From the NCBI GenBank assembly GCA_033398695.1, contig CM065802.1, forward strand, positions 144,694,096 through 144,758,095: 64,000 nt of DNA. Direction: 5' to 3'. The position numbers and the translations under genes are program-made. The notes beneath the pieces were generated by a model that was not told where the DNA came from, ran no database searches, and saw nothing but the letters and a program-made list of their open reading frames with translations. Below, one piece after another: positions 11,117 to 21,812 of this stretch; positions within the stretch are counted from its first letter, which is position 1; each line of letters opens with the position of its first letter. Source of the DNA: Orobanche coerulescens. Its lineage: Eukaryota > Streptophyta > Magnoliopsida > Lamiales > Orobanchaceae.

Positions 11117-11360
11117 GATACAGAATATAAACGACCCAAAATACCGGATTATGAACGAAACGTCAAACGGAACACCTCAAAACGCATCATAGCATAGAAT
11201 GAATCCACGGCAACCCCGAAACGGCGGTTCCGCACAACAATTACGAGAATCAGATCAAAAGATAACGGAAAAGTTACACTGAAGGATACTCGAGGGTCAC
11301 TAAAATCGAGAATTACACCGGAAATACAATTACAAGGGAAAGAAAAATGCGGATATTACA

Positions 11361-11571
11361 TTACATGCCTCAAAATTGGGCCAAACCAACAATTGCATAA
11401 ATAATAATATTGATCATTCATATAACCATGATAATTGGGTCATTTGGCCTGCAAGAATACACCTAGCAAAATATCCAACATCAAATCACATGAATATTTG
11501 AACTGGTATCAATTAATCATCAAATTTAATTAAAATAGCAAAAAGCCTAAAATTCTCGCTCCAATACCAAT
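11361..11571 (-). other. Copia C1 leader, PBS-proximal part, with PBS
   Basis: Continuation of the C1 leader on the far side of G1; it resembles 50297-50510 in reverse. At 11558-11571 the minus strand reads ATTGGTATTGGAGC, a tRNA-Met-type primer site directly next to the LTR end. Confidence 0.8.
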
Positions 11572-13038
11572 TGTTGGAAATAAAATGCAGTGAAAGCGAA
11601 GTTGGAGAAATTTGAATAAAGCGTTTTACGCATCCACGAGCGCAAAACCTATTTATACATGTTAATTAATTAACTATAAGATTAATAAGCAATTTAAATA
11701 TTATTTATTATTTTCAATAATCTTGTTGATAAATTCAATATCTTAATCTAGATCAAAATATCATAGAACATTTACCTTTGAAGCGAAGTGGTTGCTACTT
11801 TTGATCTCTTCCTTGAAACCTTAAAGAGTATGATCTCGCCTTAATCTGGACGTTGTGTGGGCAACGAGCTATCTTGCTAGAACTCCAACTTGGATCGGCC
11901 GAAATTTAATTCTTGGGAGCCACTCGATTTTTTCTATGTCTTCTAGTAATATACAATCACTGTTAGAAAATTGATGTGTTATATAAATTGTATAATTAAA
12001 GACAAAAGTCAAGATTTACAATTAAACACAAGAGAAAAAAATTGAAATCTCCCTCTCAAGATGAATGTCACGGCCGAATCCTCCTTGTAGTGTCCGATTT
12101 ACAGGCTTCGGACTACTCTAGGGATCTTAAGGAGGATTATGGTTAGGACTCCTAGTGCAACCCAACTTTTCATATTAAGCCCTTCCTAATATGGTTGAGT
12201 TCACTAATATCAATTCAATCCACTAAAGAATTAATATTGCACTTTCAATCCAAATCCTAATTTACGAAATCGGACTCCTTATTTATATTATTTCCCGTGT
12301 TTAGGATATCGAATGTTCATTAAATAATTTTAAGCTACTTACAAATTTAATTAATTAATTTATTATCCAGGAGTAGTACCACTCAGATTTTATTATTATA
12401 TCAGAATTAAATCCACCTACAGGGTCTAAATAATAATTATTATCGAGCTCCTCAAAGGTACATCATCAATCCACACGAATCGGGATACGATTTCTAGTTA
12501 TAAATAAATGTTATATAAATAATATTGTTATCCAAGATACGAAGCATATTGAGTCAATCAATGTGACTCTCACTCATGGTAAATCAAAGCAATAAATATT
12601 ATGAATACACAATTAAATATTATATACTTCGAATTAAGAAATAATAATTATCCGAGATAGACGTTCTTCTTACAGTCAGCACAGAAGATACTATCTCACT
12701 GTGATCCAGTTCAACGTGTGCCAATACGTTAATGCACTAATAGTCAAGACCAACTAATCTCAAACATACATTACAACCTTCATATAATTTGTCTAGTAAT
12801 TATATATGTTGTGAACTATTATATTATTTTATACGGCACCGAAAATGTGATCTTTCGTGTAACACCAACACTCCACATTATCTACAATATAAAATAAATA
12901 GACAATACATTTGTATAACCATAACGTGAATAAATATGCAAAACATGTGATTAAATGTAATTAATATTCTCATAGGTAGTTACATGGAAATAAGGTAATA
13001 CAAACATAAAGTATGCATTGCAATATACAACTCTAACA
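11572..13038 (-). repeat. C1 5' LTR, locus A (1467 bp)
   Basis: On the minus strand it begins TGTTAGAG and ends TTCCAACA, next to the PBS. A related plus-strand LTR of 1464 bp is at 48833-50296 (TGTTATAG to TTCTAACA). A broken third copy is at 13360-13741 plus 32423-32657. The agreement in length and termini among copies fixes the LTR boundaries. Confidence 0.85.
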
Positions 13039-13323
13039 CTTCGGCGGTAGCAGTAGTGGCGGTCGGCGGTGGGGGTTCGGCTAGGGTTTCAGCGGATTCT
13101 TTTTTTTTTTCCCGAAATTCGTAAAAATAATTTAAGCTTACCTGATGATAACATGTTTCAGAATATTGTGAGAAAGCAATAAAGTTGAATAAGTAAAGCA
13201 ATCAATTGTATTCATAACACTGATAGATGAGAACTTTATGTAGGCTTTACAATGAGAGTCCTTCCATACATAGGATTCATAATTAAGGTAAGACACCTAA
13301 TGGGACCTTACTGCCTCTACAAG
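13039..13323 (-). mobile_element. Copia C2 leader and partial LTR, locus A
   Basis: On the minus strand an LTR end (CTGAAACA at 13154) is followed by TGTTATCATCAGG, an untranslated leader with an A-rich run, and a GCCGCC-rich stretch that ends where C1 was inserted. The same junction with the same flank occurs at 32657/32658. The LTR part stops at about 13323, at the rearrangement junction. Confidence 0.7.
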
Positions 13324-13360
13324 GTACATCAAAGGTACATAATAATCACCTCATAGGTAA
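13324..13360. other. Rearrangement junction with filler DNA
   Basis: Sequence here matches neither the continuation of C2 LTR (compare 32956 onward) nor the C1 LTR before its resumption. It contains pieces that look copied from the C1 LTR: AAAGGTACAT (compare about 12452-12464) and CTCATAGGTA (compare about 12969-12978). I infer templated filler at an end-joining event that created the second C1/C2 copy. Confidence 0.6.
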
Positions 13361-13741
13361 TTATATCAGAATTAAATCCACCTACAAGATCTAATATAAT
13401 AATTATTATCGAGCTCCTCAAAGGTACATATCAATCCACATGAGTCGGAATACAATTTCTAGTAATAGTATTAATTGTTATATAAATAATATTGTTATCG
13501 AAGATACGAAGCATATTGAGTCAATCAATGTGACTCTCACTCATGGTAAATCAAAGCAATAAATATTATGAATACACAATTAAATATTATATACTTAGAA
13601 TTAAAAAATAATAATTATCCGAGATAGACGTTCTTCTTACAGTCAGTACAGAAGATACTATCACACTGTGATCCAGTTCAACGTGTGCCAATACGTTAAT
13701 GCACTAATAGTCAAGACCAACTAATCTCAAGCATACATTAC
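13360..13741 (-). repeat. C1 LTR, locus B, left fragment
   Basis: Closely matches 12398-12777 of the locus A LTR. It ends at the G2 insertion point with target copy ATTAC (13737-13741). The LTR continues at 32423. Confidence 0.85.
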
Positions 13742-15108
13742 TGTAACACCCCCGAGATATTCAAGGTATATTACAGTGCCGTGGACCCCCACATGGGACC
13801 CACCAGGCTAGACACAACTTACCACAGTAGAAACACATATTATCCAGTTGAAAATCAAATAACACGCCCGGTACAACCGGCGGAATAATCAACAATGGCA
13901 AACATAAATAACTCCCACGAATACAAAACATAATCCGAAGAGAAAAGCCTAAGTACTCGCGAGTACAATCTATAAGTTTCAAAAGTAGACAACAACCATA
14001 TCGAATGGAACAACGGAAATAAACAGACTCAATGCACATGTCAACGACCCTGGCCAGCATCCTCGTACTGTCCCAGTGCTCGCTCGTCCGGATGATCATA
14101 ACCTGAAATTCATAACAAGAATTTCCCCACAACGGGTCCCCAGAGGGGTTAGAAATTACGCTAGTACAAGTAATCAAGGCAAACCAATCGCTTACACATT
14201 TCATAGTACATGCACCAATGTCATTTCAAAAACCAAAACCAGACATGTCTTTTCCGGAAACAAACAGTCACAATCAATTTGCCTAGGATCGGGACGAAGA
14301 CATGAATCCCACTCGAGGCCTCTAAGGACCCTCCCGAGCTAGCCACATTCATAAAACAAATCAAGCGCACACGTCGCCTAGGACCGGGATGAAGCCACGA
14401 ATCCCACTCGAGGCCTCTAAGGACCCTCCCGAGCTGGCTAGCGAAACAAACTCATGAATCCAGGACGAAGCCATAGATTCCCTCGAGGCCCCGTCGGACC
14501 CTCCTGAGGTGAGTAAAGCACACACAATATACATTACCATTTCACGTTAAGCATAAAGGTTTCCAAGAATTACTTGCCTTGAATAATAGACGACGCGACG
14601 AACGGAAGGAAAAACGCCGACGAATGTAAGGGACCGACAACTACGAACCTAACAATTCGAAGAACACAATCATAACCAATCCTAAACAAATACGGGATTG
14701 GAATACACCCGAAAACCCGCCTACGATTCATGTATATTCGTATGAAAACAACAACGAGGGCGGACCGCAACCAAACCCTCTCGAGTACAAAAATACCACG
14801 AAATATACCATGAATCCATAGGAAACCAATAATACCAACGAGATTAATCACATTCATCATGAAATAATCTATCACACGGAACGAATCGAAGAAAAACCTG
14901 AAAACCCCCAATTTACTCAAAAGTAGGATTCTTAGAAGATTTACCTTGGATTAGGATGAAAGATTCGTGTTGATGTTGTTATTATAAACCAAGAACTCAA
15001 AGAAAATGATGATTGAGATGATTGGAGGAAGAAATCGCCCAAAAATCGCCAAAGCCGCGAAGAAGGAGGTGAAATGAGAAATAGATCCATCCAAAGTCAA
15101 CTCCTGGG

Positions 15109-15117
15109 TATTTATAG
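15109..15117 (-). promoter_or_regulatory. Likely TATA box of G2 3' LTR
   Basis: CTATAAATA on the minus strand, matching the position of the box in the 5' LTR (31680-31688). Confidence 0.6.
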
Positions 15118-15127
15118 CCACACGGCT

Positions 15128-15548
15128 TAGCGCGCGCTAACGGCTAAGTGTTAGCGTGCGCTACCCAGTTATATTGCGATCCGAACTCAGCATTACCCGG
15201 GTTAGCGTCTTGCTACTACTAGCTAGCGTGGGCTAACAACGACTCAGTAGCGCGCGCTATCGATCTATAGCGTGCGCTACCGGCACTGAACGAGTCGAAC
15301 AAAGCGCCCGATCTTTGGGCGGCTTAGCTAACGCGCTACCGGACACCTAGTGCGCGCTAGTCCTCCGACATTAGCGTGCGATAGACAACGTAGCGTACGC
15401 TAATCCGCTAGTCCAGAGGACTGGATTCAGAAATAAGTTCAGTGCCACTCCCAGGGCTCAGCTCGCTAGCGCGCGCTACGGATCAGAGGTAGCGTGCGCT
15501 ACTAAGGGATCCATAGCGTGCGCTATGCAGAAAGATTAGTGCGCGCTA
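15128..15548 (-). repeat. TAGCG-YR-CGCTA array, G2 3' LTR
   Basis: About 14 copies or variants (centres CG, TG and TA). Several are damaged compared with the 5' LTR, for example TAGCGTCTTGCTA and TAGCGTGGGCTA. The array starts 11 bases upstream of the TATA-like CTATAAATA. Confidence 0.85.
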
Positions 15549-15844
15549 GGCACGAAATATTAACGGCCCAAAGCACCGGAACATGAACGAAACATCAAAC
15601 GGAACACCCCAAAACGCATAATAACATAGAATGGGTCCACGGAAACCCCGAAACGGCGGTTCCGAAAAACAATTACGGGAATCAAATCAATAAGCGACGG
15701 AAGAACCAATAAACGTAGAACTGGATGACAAAAAGTCTCGAAACAATTATTCTCAAAAATTAATACGGTTACACGAGGGTCGCTAAAAACGATAAATACA
15801 CCGAAAAGTGAAAATACCAGGAAAAGAAAAATGCGGGTATTACA

Positions 15845-15856
15845 TTCTACCCCTCT
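15845..15856 (-). other. G2 polypurine tract
   Basis: AGAGGGGTAGAA on the minus strand directly inside the 3' LTR, identical to G1. Confidence 0.8.
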
Positions 15857-15879
15857 AAAAATAAGTTTCGTCCCGAAAC

Positions 15880-16866
15880 TTAAGAAATAAACAACTCGGG
15901 GTACTTAGCACGCATGCTATCCTCGGTCTCCCAAGTTGCTTCCTCGACACCATGTCTCGACCACTGCACTTTGACCAAAGGAATGGTCTTATGCCTCAGT
16001 CGCTTCTCACGTTGCTCCAAAATCTTCAAGGGACGCTCCTCAAAAGTAATGTCCTCGGCAATATCGATCTCACCATAATCGATGATATGACTAGGATCCG
16101 GAACATATTTCCTCAGCTGGGAAACATGGAAAATGCTATGAACGTGACTCAAGGCCGGAGGTAGTGTCAAACGGTATGCCAACTCACCGACTCGCTCGAG
16201 AATCTCAAAAGGTCCAATAAATCTCGGACTCAACTTCCCTTTCTTCCCGAAACAAAAAACTCCTCTCGTCGGCGACACCTTTAGCAAAACGTGGTCTCCC
16301 ACCTCGAATTCCAAAGGTCAACGACGGACGTCGGCATACAACTTCTGTCGACTCTGGGCGGTCAACATCTGTTCTCGAATCAAATCCACCTTCCGCCTCG
16401 TCTCTAAAACAATATCCGGTTCGGTCCCGACCAAATCAGACGCTTCGTTCCAACAAATCGGCGATCGACAACGCTGCCCATAAAGCGCCTCATACGGTGC
16501 CATCCGAATCGACGCGTGCCAACTATTGTTGTACGTGAATTCGATCAATGGCAAATGCTCCTCCCAGTCATTGCTCCAATCGAGAGCACAAGCACGCAAC
16601 ATATCTTCGAACGTCTGGATAGTGCGTTCCAACTGTCCATCTGACTGAGGATGAAAAGAGGTACTCAAACGCAAACGAGTACCCAACGCCTTATGCACCG
16701 CCTGCCAAAAGTGCGATACGAAACGGCCATCACGATCCGAAACAATAGACTTCGGAGTACCATGAAGCCTCACAATCTGCGCGATAAACACACGAGCCAA
16801 CTTCTCCGGGCCCCAAGTGACCTTGATGCCCAGAAAATGTGCCGACTTGGTTAGACGATCAACAAT
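15880..16866 (-). pseudogene. G2 integrase core (distal part) and chromodomain-like tail
   Basis: Two frames, 16800-16318 and 16314-15880, are joined in phase by a stop codon after YADVRR (about 16318). They encode the second catalytic Asp block IVSDRDGRF, the Glu block LERTIQTFED, MAPYEALYG, the GKLSPRFIGPFEIL barrel, and the tail EERPLKILEQREKRLRHK through HGVEEATWE. This is the Tekay-type shortened chromodomain. The tail is complete here and ends YPELFIS at 15880. The first Asp lies beyond the MITE at 17385-17742. Confidence 0.9.
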
Positions 16867-17384
16867 TAGGGGTGTCGAACGGTTCGGTTCCGATTAACCG
16901 GACCGAAATTTTCGGTTAACCTGAACCACAATTGCCCAAAAATGAGAACCGAAAACCGAACCATATAAAATTTGATTATTAGGAACGAACAGTTATTTTG
17001 ATTCGGTTCGGTTAAGCCCAGAACCGTTTTTTACACGAGTTAAATTATAAATTATAAAATATAATATTAATATTTAATACATAGATAATATATTATTATA
17101 AATTTTTAACAAAATATAAAATATTTATTTAACAATATTAGGGTTTTTAATTTTTTATTTACAAAAATTAAAATAATAAAATATATAAGTATAAAATATA
17201 AAAATAATATTTAATCAATATATTATAAAATCGGTTTTTGGTTCGGAACCGTTCGGTTCCGGTTCCGAACCGAAAACCGAAAAATTATGTAATAAGGAAC
17301 CGAAAACCGAACCGAAAACCGATTATACGGTTCCGGTTCGGTTCCGGTTCTAACCGAGAACCGGGAACCATTTAGACACCCCTA
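16867..17384. mobile_element. hAT-like MITE (518 bp) in G2 integrase
   Basis: Terminal inverted repeats TAGGGGTGTC are perfect for 10 bp. The 8-bp target duplication TCAACAAT lies at 16859-16866 and 17385-17392. The ends are rich in GGTTCGG/CCGAACC subterminal repeats and the core is AT-rich with no ORF. The 8-bp duplication and subterminal repeats fit non-autonomous hAT elements. It interrupts the integrase core shortly after the VIVDR stretch. Confidence 0.93.
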
Positions 17385-17742
17385 TCAACAATCACCCAGA
17401 CCATATTCATGCCCGACCTCGATCTCGGCAAACTAGTAATGAAATCCATCGATAAATCTTCCCATTTCCATTCCGGAACGAGAAGTGACTGCAATAACCC
17501 GGCCGGTCGCTGATGCTCGATTTTGACCTGCTGATAAGTCAAACATCTCGCTACAAACTGTGCGACCTCCTCCTTCATATTATTCCACCAGAAATTCCTT
17601 CTCAGGTCCTTGTACATCTTACTCGAACCAGGATGAACGGAGTAAGGTGTAGCATGGGCCTCACGCAAAATACTCTGTCTCAACTCTGAGTCGTTCGGTA
17701 CACAAAGCCGACTCTGGAATCTCAAAACACCATCCTCGTGAA
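17385..17742 (-). pseudogene. G2 integrase N-terminal (H2C2) and first catalytic Asp
   Basis: Encodes [35 protein letters not shown], the Cys pair partly changed (CLTYQQVK for CLTCQQVK), and LSMDFITSLPRS with the first catalytic Asp. It is bounded by the MITE on the left and by G3 on the right, where the target GTGAA (17738-17742) was duplicated. Confidence 0.88.
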
Positions 17743-19029
17743 TGTTAGATGTATTTTTATGCGCTTATTTATCATTATTTTATATCCATTTTTAAGTCTA
17801 AATCTGCATAAATGAGCTTTTAATGCACTATCTTTATATGTTTTGAAGGAAATTGGAGTCTGCAAGCCTAAACGACGAAAAACGGGCGAAAACGACAAAT
17901 TCTGGTCAGGGGCCGCGGCACAATGAAGCTGAGCCGCGGCACACACACGGCACAGCATGAAGGGATACACACTGTACCGGGGACCGCGGCACGAAGATGC
18001 TAAGCCGCGGCCCATGAAGAAAATAGCGTCAGTGCCTTGCAAAGACAACCGGGCCGCGCGGCACACTAAAGCCGTGCCACGTGGCTGGTTTGCTGATCCA
18101 ACCCTCATTTTTTGGACTGTTCTGAAGCCCGTTTTCAACCTAATTCCCGGACACGTTTTGGAGACTAATGATGGTTATAAATAGGGATTAAAGGTCTGAA
18201 GAGAGATCATCGAAGAGAATGAGAAAAACACTGATCAAGCAGAGAGCAGAAGCTAGAGAACGGAGGAATCCAAGTTCTTCAACTGTGTTTGATTTCTTTT
18301 ATGATTTCTTCAATTCTTTCTGCATTATTTTCTAGCATGTCGGGCTAGAACCCTATTCTAGGATTTTGATGAAACCGAGGTTTTGACGAATTAACGTTTG
18401 ATTTTGCATTATTAAAATATATTTCCCTTTCTTATTGAGTTTTCCCAATTGTTTTAATTACTATCAATTATGTGGCCTATGATTGATTTGTTTTGATTAC
18501 GCAACTCGAATCGGGAGAGGAGAGTTGGTAGGAAAAATTAGTGAGAACCGTTTTATCTTGTGAGATAGGAATATACTTATAAGAATTACGTGGCATGTCT
18601 GAAGATTTCGTACTTTTTACCTATTGACGAATTAATTCACCTAGGAATAGAGTGTTTTATTCGCCTTAGAAAATTTTATTGACATCGGGAGAGGCAGTAG
18701 AGTATTTTAGCAATCTTCACCTTCAATAAATAGGGAAATCATTTAATTCATATAAATCGGAGAGTAATTCGGATAAACCGAGGTGGATTCGCAATCCTAG
18801 ATTAATTCCCTATTTGATCTTCTTTATTCGAACAATCGATTTTACTATTTATTCTTTTATTAATTTTCTTTAATTATTACTTGCACCTCCAATTTCGATA
18901 GTTCAAATAAAATTAGAATACGCATAAATCGGTAATTAGTGAGTCAGTCCTCGAGGGAACGATAACTTTCTTACCACTTTATTACTTGCTTACGACAACG
19001 TGCACTTGCGTTCACCAAAATTAGTAACA
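17743..19029 (+). repeat. G3 5' LTR (1287 bp)
   Basis: TGTTAGATG start and AGTAACA end. It contains a GC-rich block with several GCCGCGGC/AGCCGCGGCACA motifs at about 17920-18070, a likely TATA (GGTTATAAATAGG, about 18174), and an AT-rich end. The right LTR matches it with few differences. Confidence 0.92.
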
Positions 19030-19035
19030 AGTTTT

Positions 19036-19053
19036 TGGCGCCGTTTCCGGGGA
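19036..19053 (+). other. G3 primer binding site (tRNA-Asp type)
   Basis: TGGCGCCGTTTCCGGGGA starts six bases after the LTR. It fits the complement of tRNA-Asp (expected TGGCGCCGTTGCCGGGGA) with one mismatch, as usual for Athila-like elements. Confidence 0.82.
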
Positions 19054-19156
19054 CTGATTGTTTTACTAATATCGATTTCTGTATTTCTAGTCTTAATTTG
19101 AACACTATTTTATTTCTGTGTAATTTTCTTTTCCTTTCAGGAGTTCTGGTTAGTGC

Positions 19157-20120
19157 ATGACTAAATTCGGTAACGAAGGCCTATTACCTTTGGATACTGA
19201 ACTCGAGCGCACTCTGCGGAAAAATAAGAAAGGAAAGCGCGAGCTATCAACAAAAGACACCATGGCCGATAACACAGAAAATCACGGAGTAGACAACCCT
19301 ATTCAGCAAGCTCAACCGGCATTGGCACTCCGAGATTATGCAATGCCACAAGTCAATTCAAATTTTTTGGGGATTCGGCGTCCAACCATCCAAGCGAACA
19401 ACTTCGAGATTAAGCCGGCTATTATTCAGATGGTGCAAGTAAGCTAATTTTGTGGACTGGCGAACGATGACCCAACGCAAACATCGCTTCATTTCTCGAG
19501 ATATGTGACACCTTCAAGAATAACGGTGTTACCGATGATGCTATTTGTCTGCGACTTTTCCCTTTCTCTCTAAGGGACAAAGCCAAGTTTTGGTTGAATT
19601 CACTACCGTCGCGCTCTATCACGACTTGGGCAGAATTAGCACAAGCCTTTCTAGCTAAGTTCTTTCCACCGTCGAAGACAGCGAGACTTAGGAACGAGAT
19701 AACTACTTTCGGGCAATTTGATATGGAGTCGCTTCATGAAGCTTGGGAGCGATACAAGGATTTGCTAAGGAGATGCCCACACCATGGTCTACCAGATTGG
19801 CTGCAAATTTAGACATTCTATAACGGATTGAGTGATTCTACACGCACTCTTGTTGATGCAGCCGCTGGAGGTGCTTTAATGGGCAAAACGATGGCCGAAG
19901 CCCACTCTTTATTGGAAGTTATGGCTGCAAATGCGTATCAGTGGCCTTCAGAGCGTCTGAACCCGAAACGAGTGATGGAAATCTCCGATAATGATCCAAT
20001 AAGTTGCCGCCTTGACTCAACAACTTCAAGTTTTATCACGCGCTCCTTCCTCCGATACCACGGAATCATGTAATTGGTGCAGCGGGTCTCACCCTAGTGC
20101 GGAATGTCAAGTTGGAAATC
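19157..20120 (+). pseudogene. G3 gag (retrotrans_gag type), broken
   Basis: The N-terminal part (19157-19447) ends in a stop just before FCGLANDDP. After a frameshift the gag core is readable: FPFSLRDKAKFWLNSLP, TTWAELAQAFLAKFFPP and WERYKDLLRRCPHHGLPDW. A stop follows at about 19810, then FYNGLSDSTRTLVDAAAGGA. This block order is typical of Athila/Tat gag. A knuckle-like CNWCSGSHPSAEC lies at about 20075-20116 in another frame. The protein would have been the particle-forming capsid. Confidence 0.88.
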
Positions 20121-20179
20121 CTTTTGAGCAATTTCCGATGGAACAAGCTCAGTTTGTGGGGAATGGAAATTTCCGATGG

Positions 20180-20400
20180 AACCCTGAGCCGCGGCACGCC
20201 AAGACCCAGAAAAACAGCCCAGGAAACTGTACTCCATGCCGCGGCACGGACCAAATGAGTCGCGACACACTTACACTACGAGCCGCGGCACCTGTACGTT
20301 GAGCCGCGGCACACGGGAAAATAACAAAAATGCCCAGGCAAGCTGTACTCTGGGTCGCGGCTCACTTAAGCTGTGCCGCGGCCCCTGCTGCGAAGTTCAA
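20180..20400 (+). repeat. GCCGCGGCAC-rich segment downstream of G3 gag
   Basis: At least six copies of GCCGCGGC or close variants (such as GTCGCGACAC) occur in 220 bases. They are spaced roughly 20 to 60 bases apart in text that closely resembles the GC-rich block of the G3 LTR. This suggests that LTR-type sequence was copied into the interior, or the reverse. Confidence 0.7.
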
Positions 20401-20454
20401 CCGCCTAGGACTCCTTCATAAACTCGATCGGCCGACACAAACAGGAACCTCGCC

Positions 20455-21812
20455 ATGGCTAGAAAAAGGAAGATGAGTACGAGGTCCAGGACACGATCAT
20501 ATCCCACAAGAGGGGAGACATCACAAAACCAAGCCGATTTGGAATCTCGCCAATTCTCTGATCCGGACATTCACAGAATATTCAACGAGAGAATCCGGCC
20601 TCGACCAATAATCCTGGAGCGGGGATTCACTCCCGTCCCCCAGGACGGTGAGCTTTTGGCTATGATCAACGAGAGGGGATGGACTCATTTCACTCCGCCC
20701 CCCGAGCCGGCGGTGATCTATATTGTCCAGGAATTCTATGCCAGTGCTCTTTTGCGGCATATTCAGGCAGGGCAGATGATTGGGCGACCAGATACACGGA
20801 CTGAGGTCATCGTCCGAGGCTAAACTGTGGATTTTTCGGTGGCCACAATTCGGAGACTATACGAGCTACCAATGGTGGACGAGACGGAGTATACACGGAT
20901 TATGAGTAGCCTCACGAGGGAGGCTGTGCTAGAGGCACTCACTCAGCCCGGTTCCGTCTGGGAGACGCGCGCCCCGAGTTCTTCAGCCTTCTATTTTAAG
21001 AGTTCTCGCCTCAGTCGGCTCAGGCGAGCCTGGCTCTACTTCCTCTGTGCACGAGTCGACCCTACCTCGCAGATCCGCTCGGTCTTACTTTCTCGAGCCC
21101 GACTACTCTATGCTATCACTATCGGACTCAGATTCGATGTGGCCACTCATCTGGTCCGATCTATCCTTCAGTGCATTCAAGGAGGGGCCAAGATGGGGCT
21201 GAAGCACCCCTCTCTCATTTGTGCTCTATGCCGCCAGTCGGGCATGACTTGGTCAGATGATGAGCCAACGCTAGCACCCCAGGGTCCGATAGATCATCGC
21301 ATTATTTCTCACTTTGACCAGTGGGGTGGAGCGCGGGCACACGCTCGGGGACAAGGATTTCTTCTTGACGAGCCACATGAGCAGTCCCCCGAGCCTCTTC
21401 TTCTGACGCATGAGCAAGCGGAGTCCAGCCCGCCGCCCGAGAGAGAGCCCCTTCAGGCGATGTTTGACAGCCTGAGAGAGGAGATGCGGAGAGAGAGAGA
21501 GAGAGAGAGAGCCATCTAGCTGCTGTGAGAGAGGAGATGAGGAGAGAGAAAGAGATCCATCTAGCTGCTTTGAGAGAGGAGATGCGGACAGAGAGAGAGA
21601 GCCTCCTCGCAGCTGTTCGGGAGGAGATGAGAGAGCAGGCCCGCCGGGCCAATCGACGTGAGGAGAGGCGCTTGGCGGCGAGGGATGCTTACCATCAGGA
21701 CTACCTTGCTGCGTGGACGAGCCATATACTCCATCCGGACGGGCCCTTCATCCCACCAGTCAGGCCATCCACACCACCCTCCTCGCCGGACGAGGCCGGC
21801 ACCAGTTCCTGA
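20455..21812 (+). pseudogene. G3 ORF2: putative plant transposon protein domain plus coiled coil
   Basis: The start at 20455 gives MARKRKMSTRSRTRS, a basic head. The core contains ERGFTPVP, MINERGWTHFTPPPE, IVQEFYASALL, TEVIVRG, then VDFSVATIRRLYELP and WLYFLCARVDPTSQI. This order matches the domain called 'putative plant transposon protein', common in Athila-derived elements and of unknown biochemical role. The C-terminus has about four repeats of REEMRRE-type charged heptads, a predicted coiled coil. Two lesions are seen: a TAA at 20821-20823 and a frame slip in the (GA)n run near 21490-21510. Otherwise the frame stays open to 21812. It has no RT or integrase motif. Absence of function is likely but not certain, since both lesions are single events. 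Confidence 0.82.

Larger units (their letters stand above)
2363..11360 (-). mobile_element. G1: complete Ty3/gypsy element, Tekay/Del-like chromovirus
   Basis: The element has two LTRs (2363-4433 and 9278-11360), a polypurine tract, a tRNA-Met-type primer site and the order gag, protease, RT, RNase H, integrase on the minus strand. It is flanked by the perfect 5-bp duplication TTACA at 2358-2362 and 11361-11365, so both ends are intact. RT and integrase wording ([23 protein letters not shown]) and the shortened chromodomain-like tail place it with Tekay/Del chromoviruses by family knowledge. Coding regions have several frameshifts. It sits in the leader of copia C1. Confidence 0.93.
9278..11360 (-). 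repeat. G1 5' LTR (2083 bp)
   Basis: Same ends and plan as the 3' LTR. On the minus strand it runs from U3 (at 11360) through the 12-mer array (10604-11116) and TATA box (10585-10592) to R/U5 with the two inverted-repeat modules (about 9845-9970). It ends next to the PBS. It is better preserved in the array than the 3' copy. Confidence 0.92.
300..13038 (-). mobile_element. Copia C1, locus A: 5' half, interrupted by G1
   Basis: A minus-strand Ty1/copia element in the order LTR (11572-13038), PBS, leader, gag and protease start. It is split by G1 and lacks integrase, RT, RNase H and 3' LTR within the window. Its gag resembles long-leader copia gag of the UBN2 type. Its 5' LTR lies in the leader of copia C2 at 13039. 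Confidence 0.8.
13742..15844 (-). repeat. G2 3' LTR (2103 bp)
   Basis: TGTAACACC to GTATTACA ends. Three roughly 70- to 100-bp modules with CTCGAGGCC and GGACCCTCC cores lie at about 14281-14512 in R/U5. TATA is at 15109-15117 (CTATAAATA on minus), and the 12-mer array is at 15128-15548. Confidence 0.92.

Noticed and set aside
12871..12990. An LTR start at 12870 (TGTTGG/CCAACA) for copia C1
   Set aside because: The flank 12871-13038 is shared with locus D up to TGTTATAG at 48833. The longer 1.47-kb LTR explains all three copies better.
12980..13201. Minus-strand frame with a Pro/Thr-rich stretch (PPPPTATTATAEV)
   Set aside because: It spans the C2 leader and the end of the C1 LTR. The GCCGCC-rich stretch is untranslated leader sequence.
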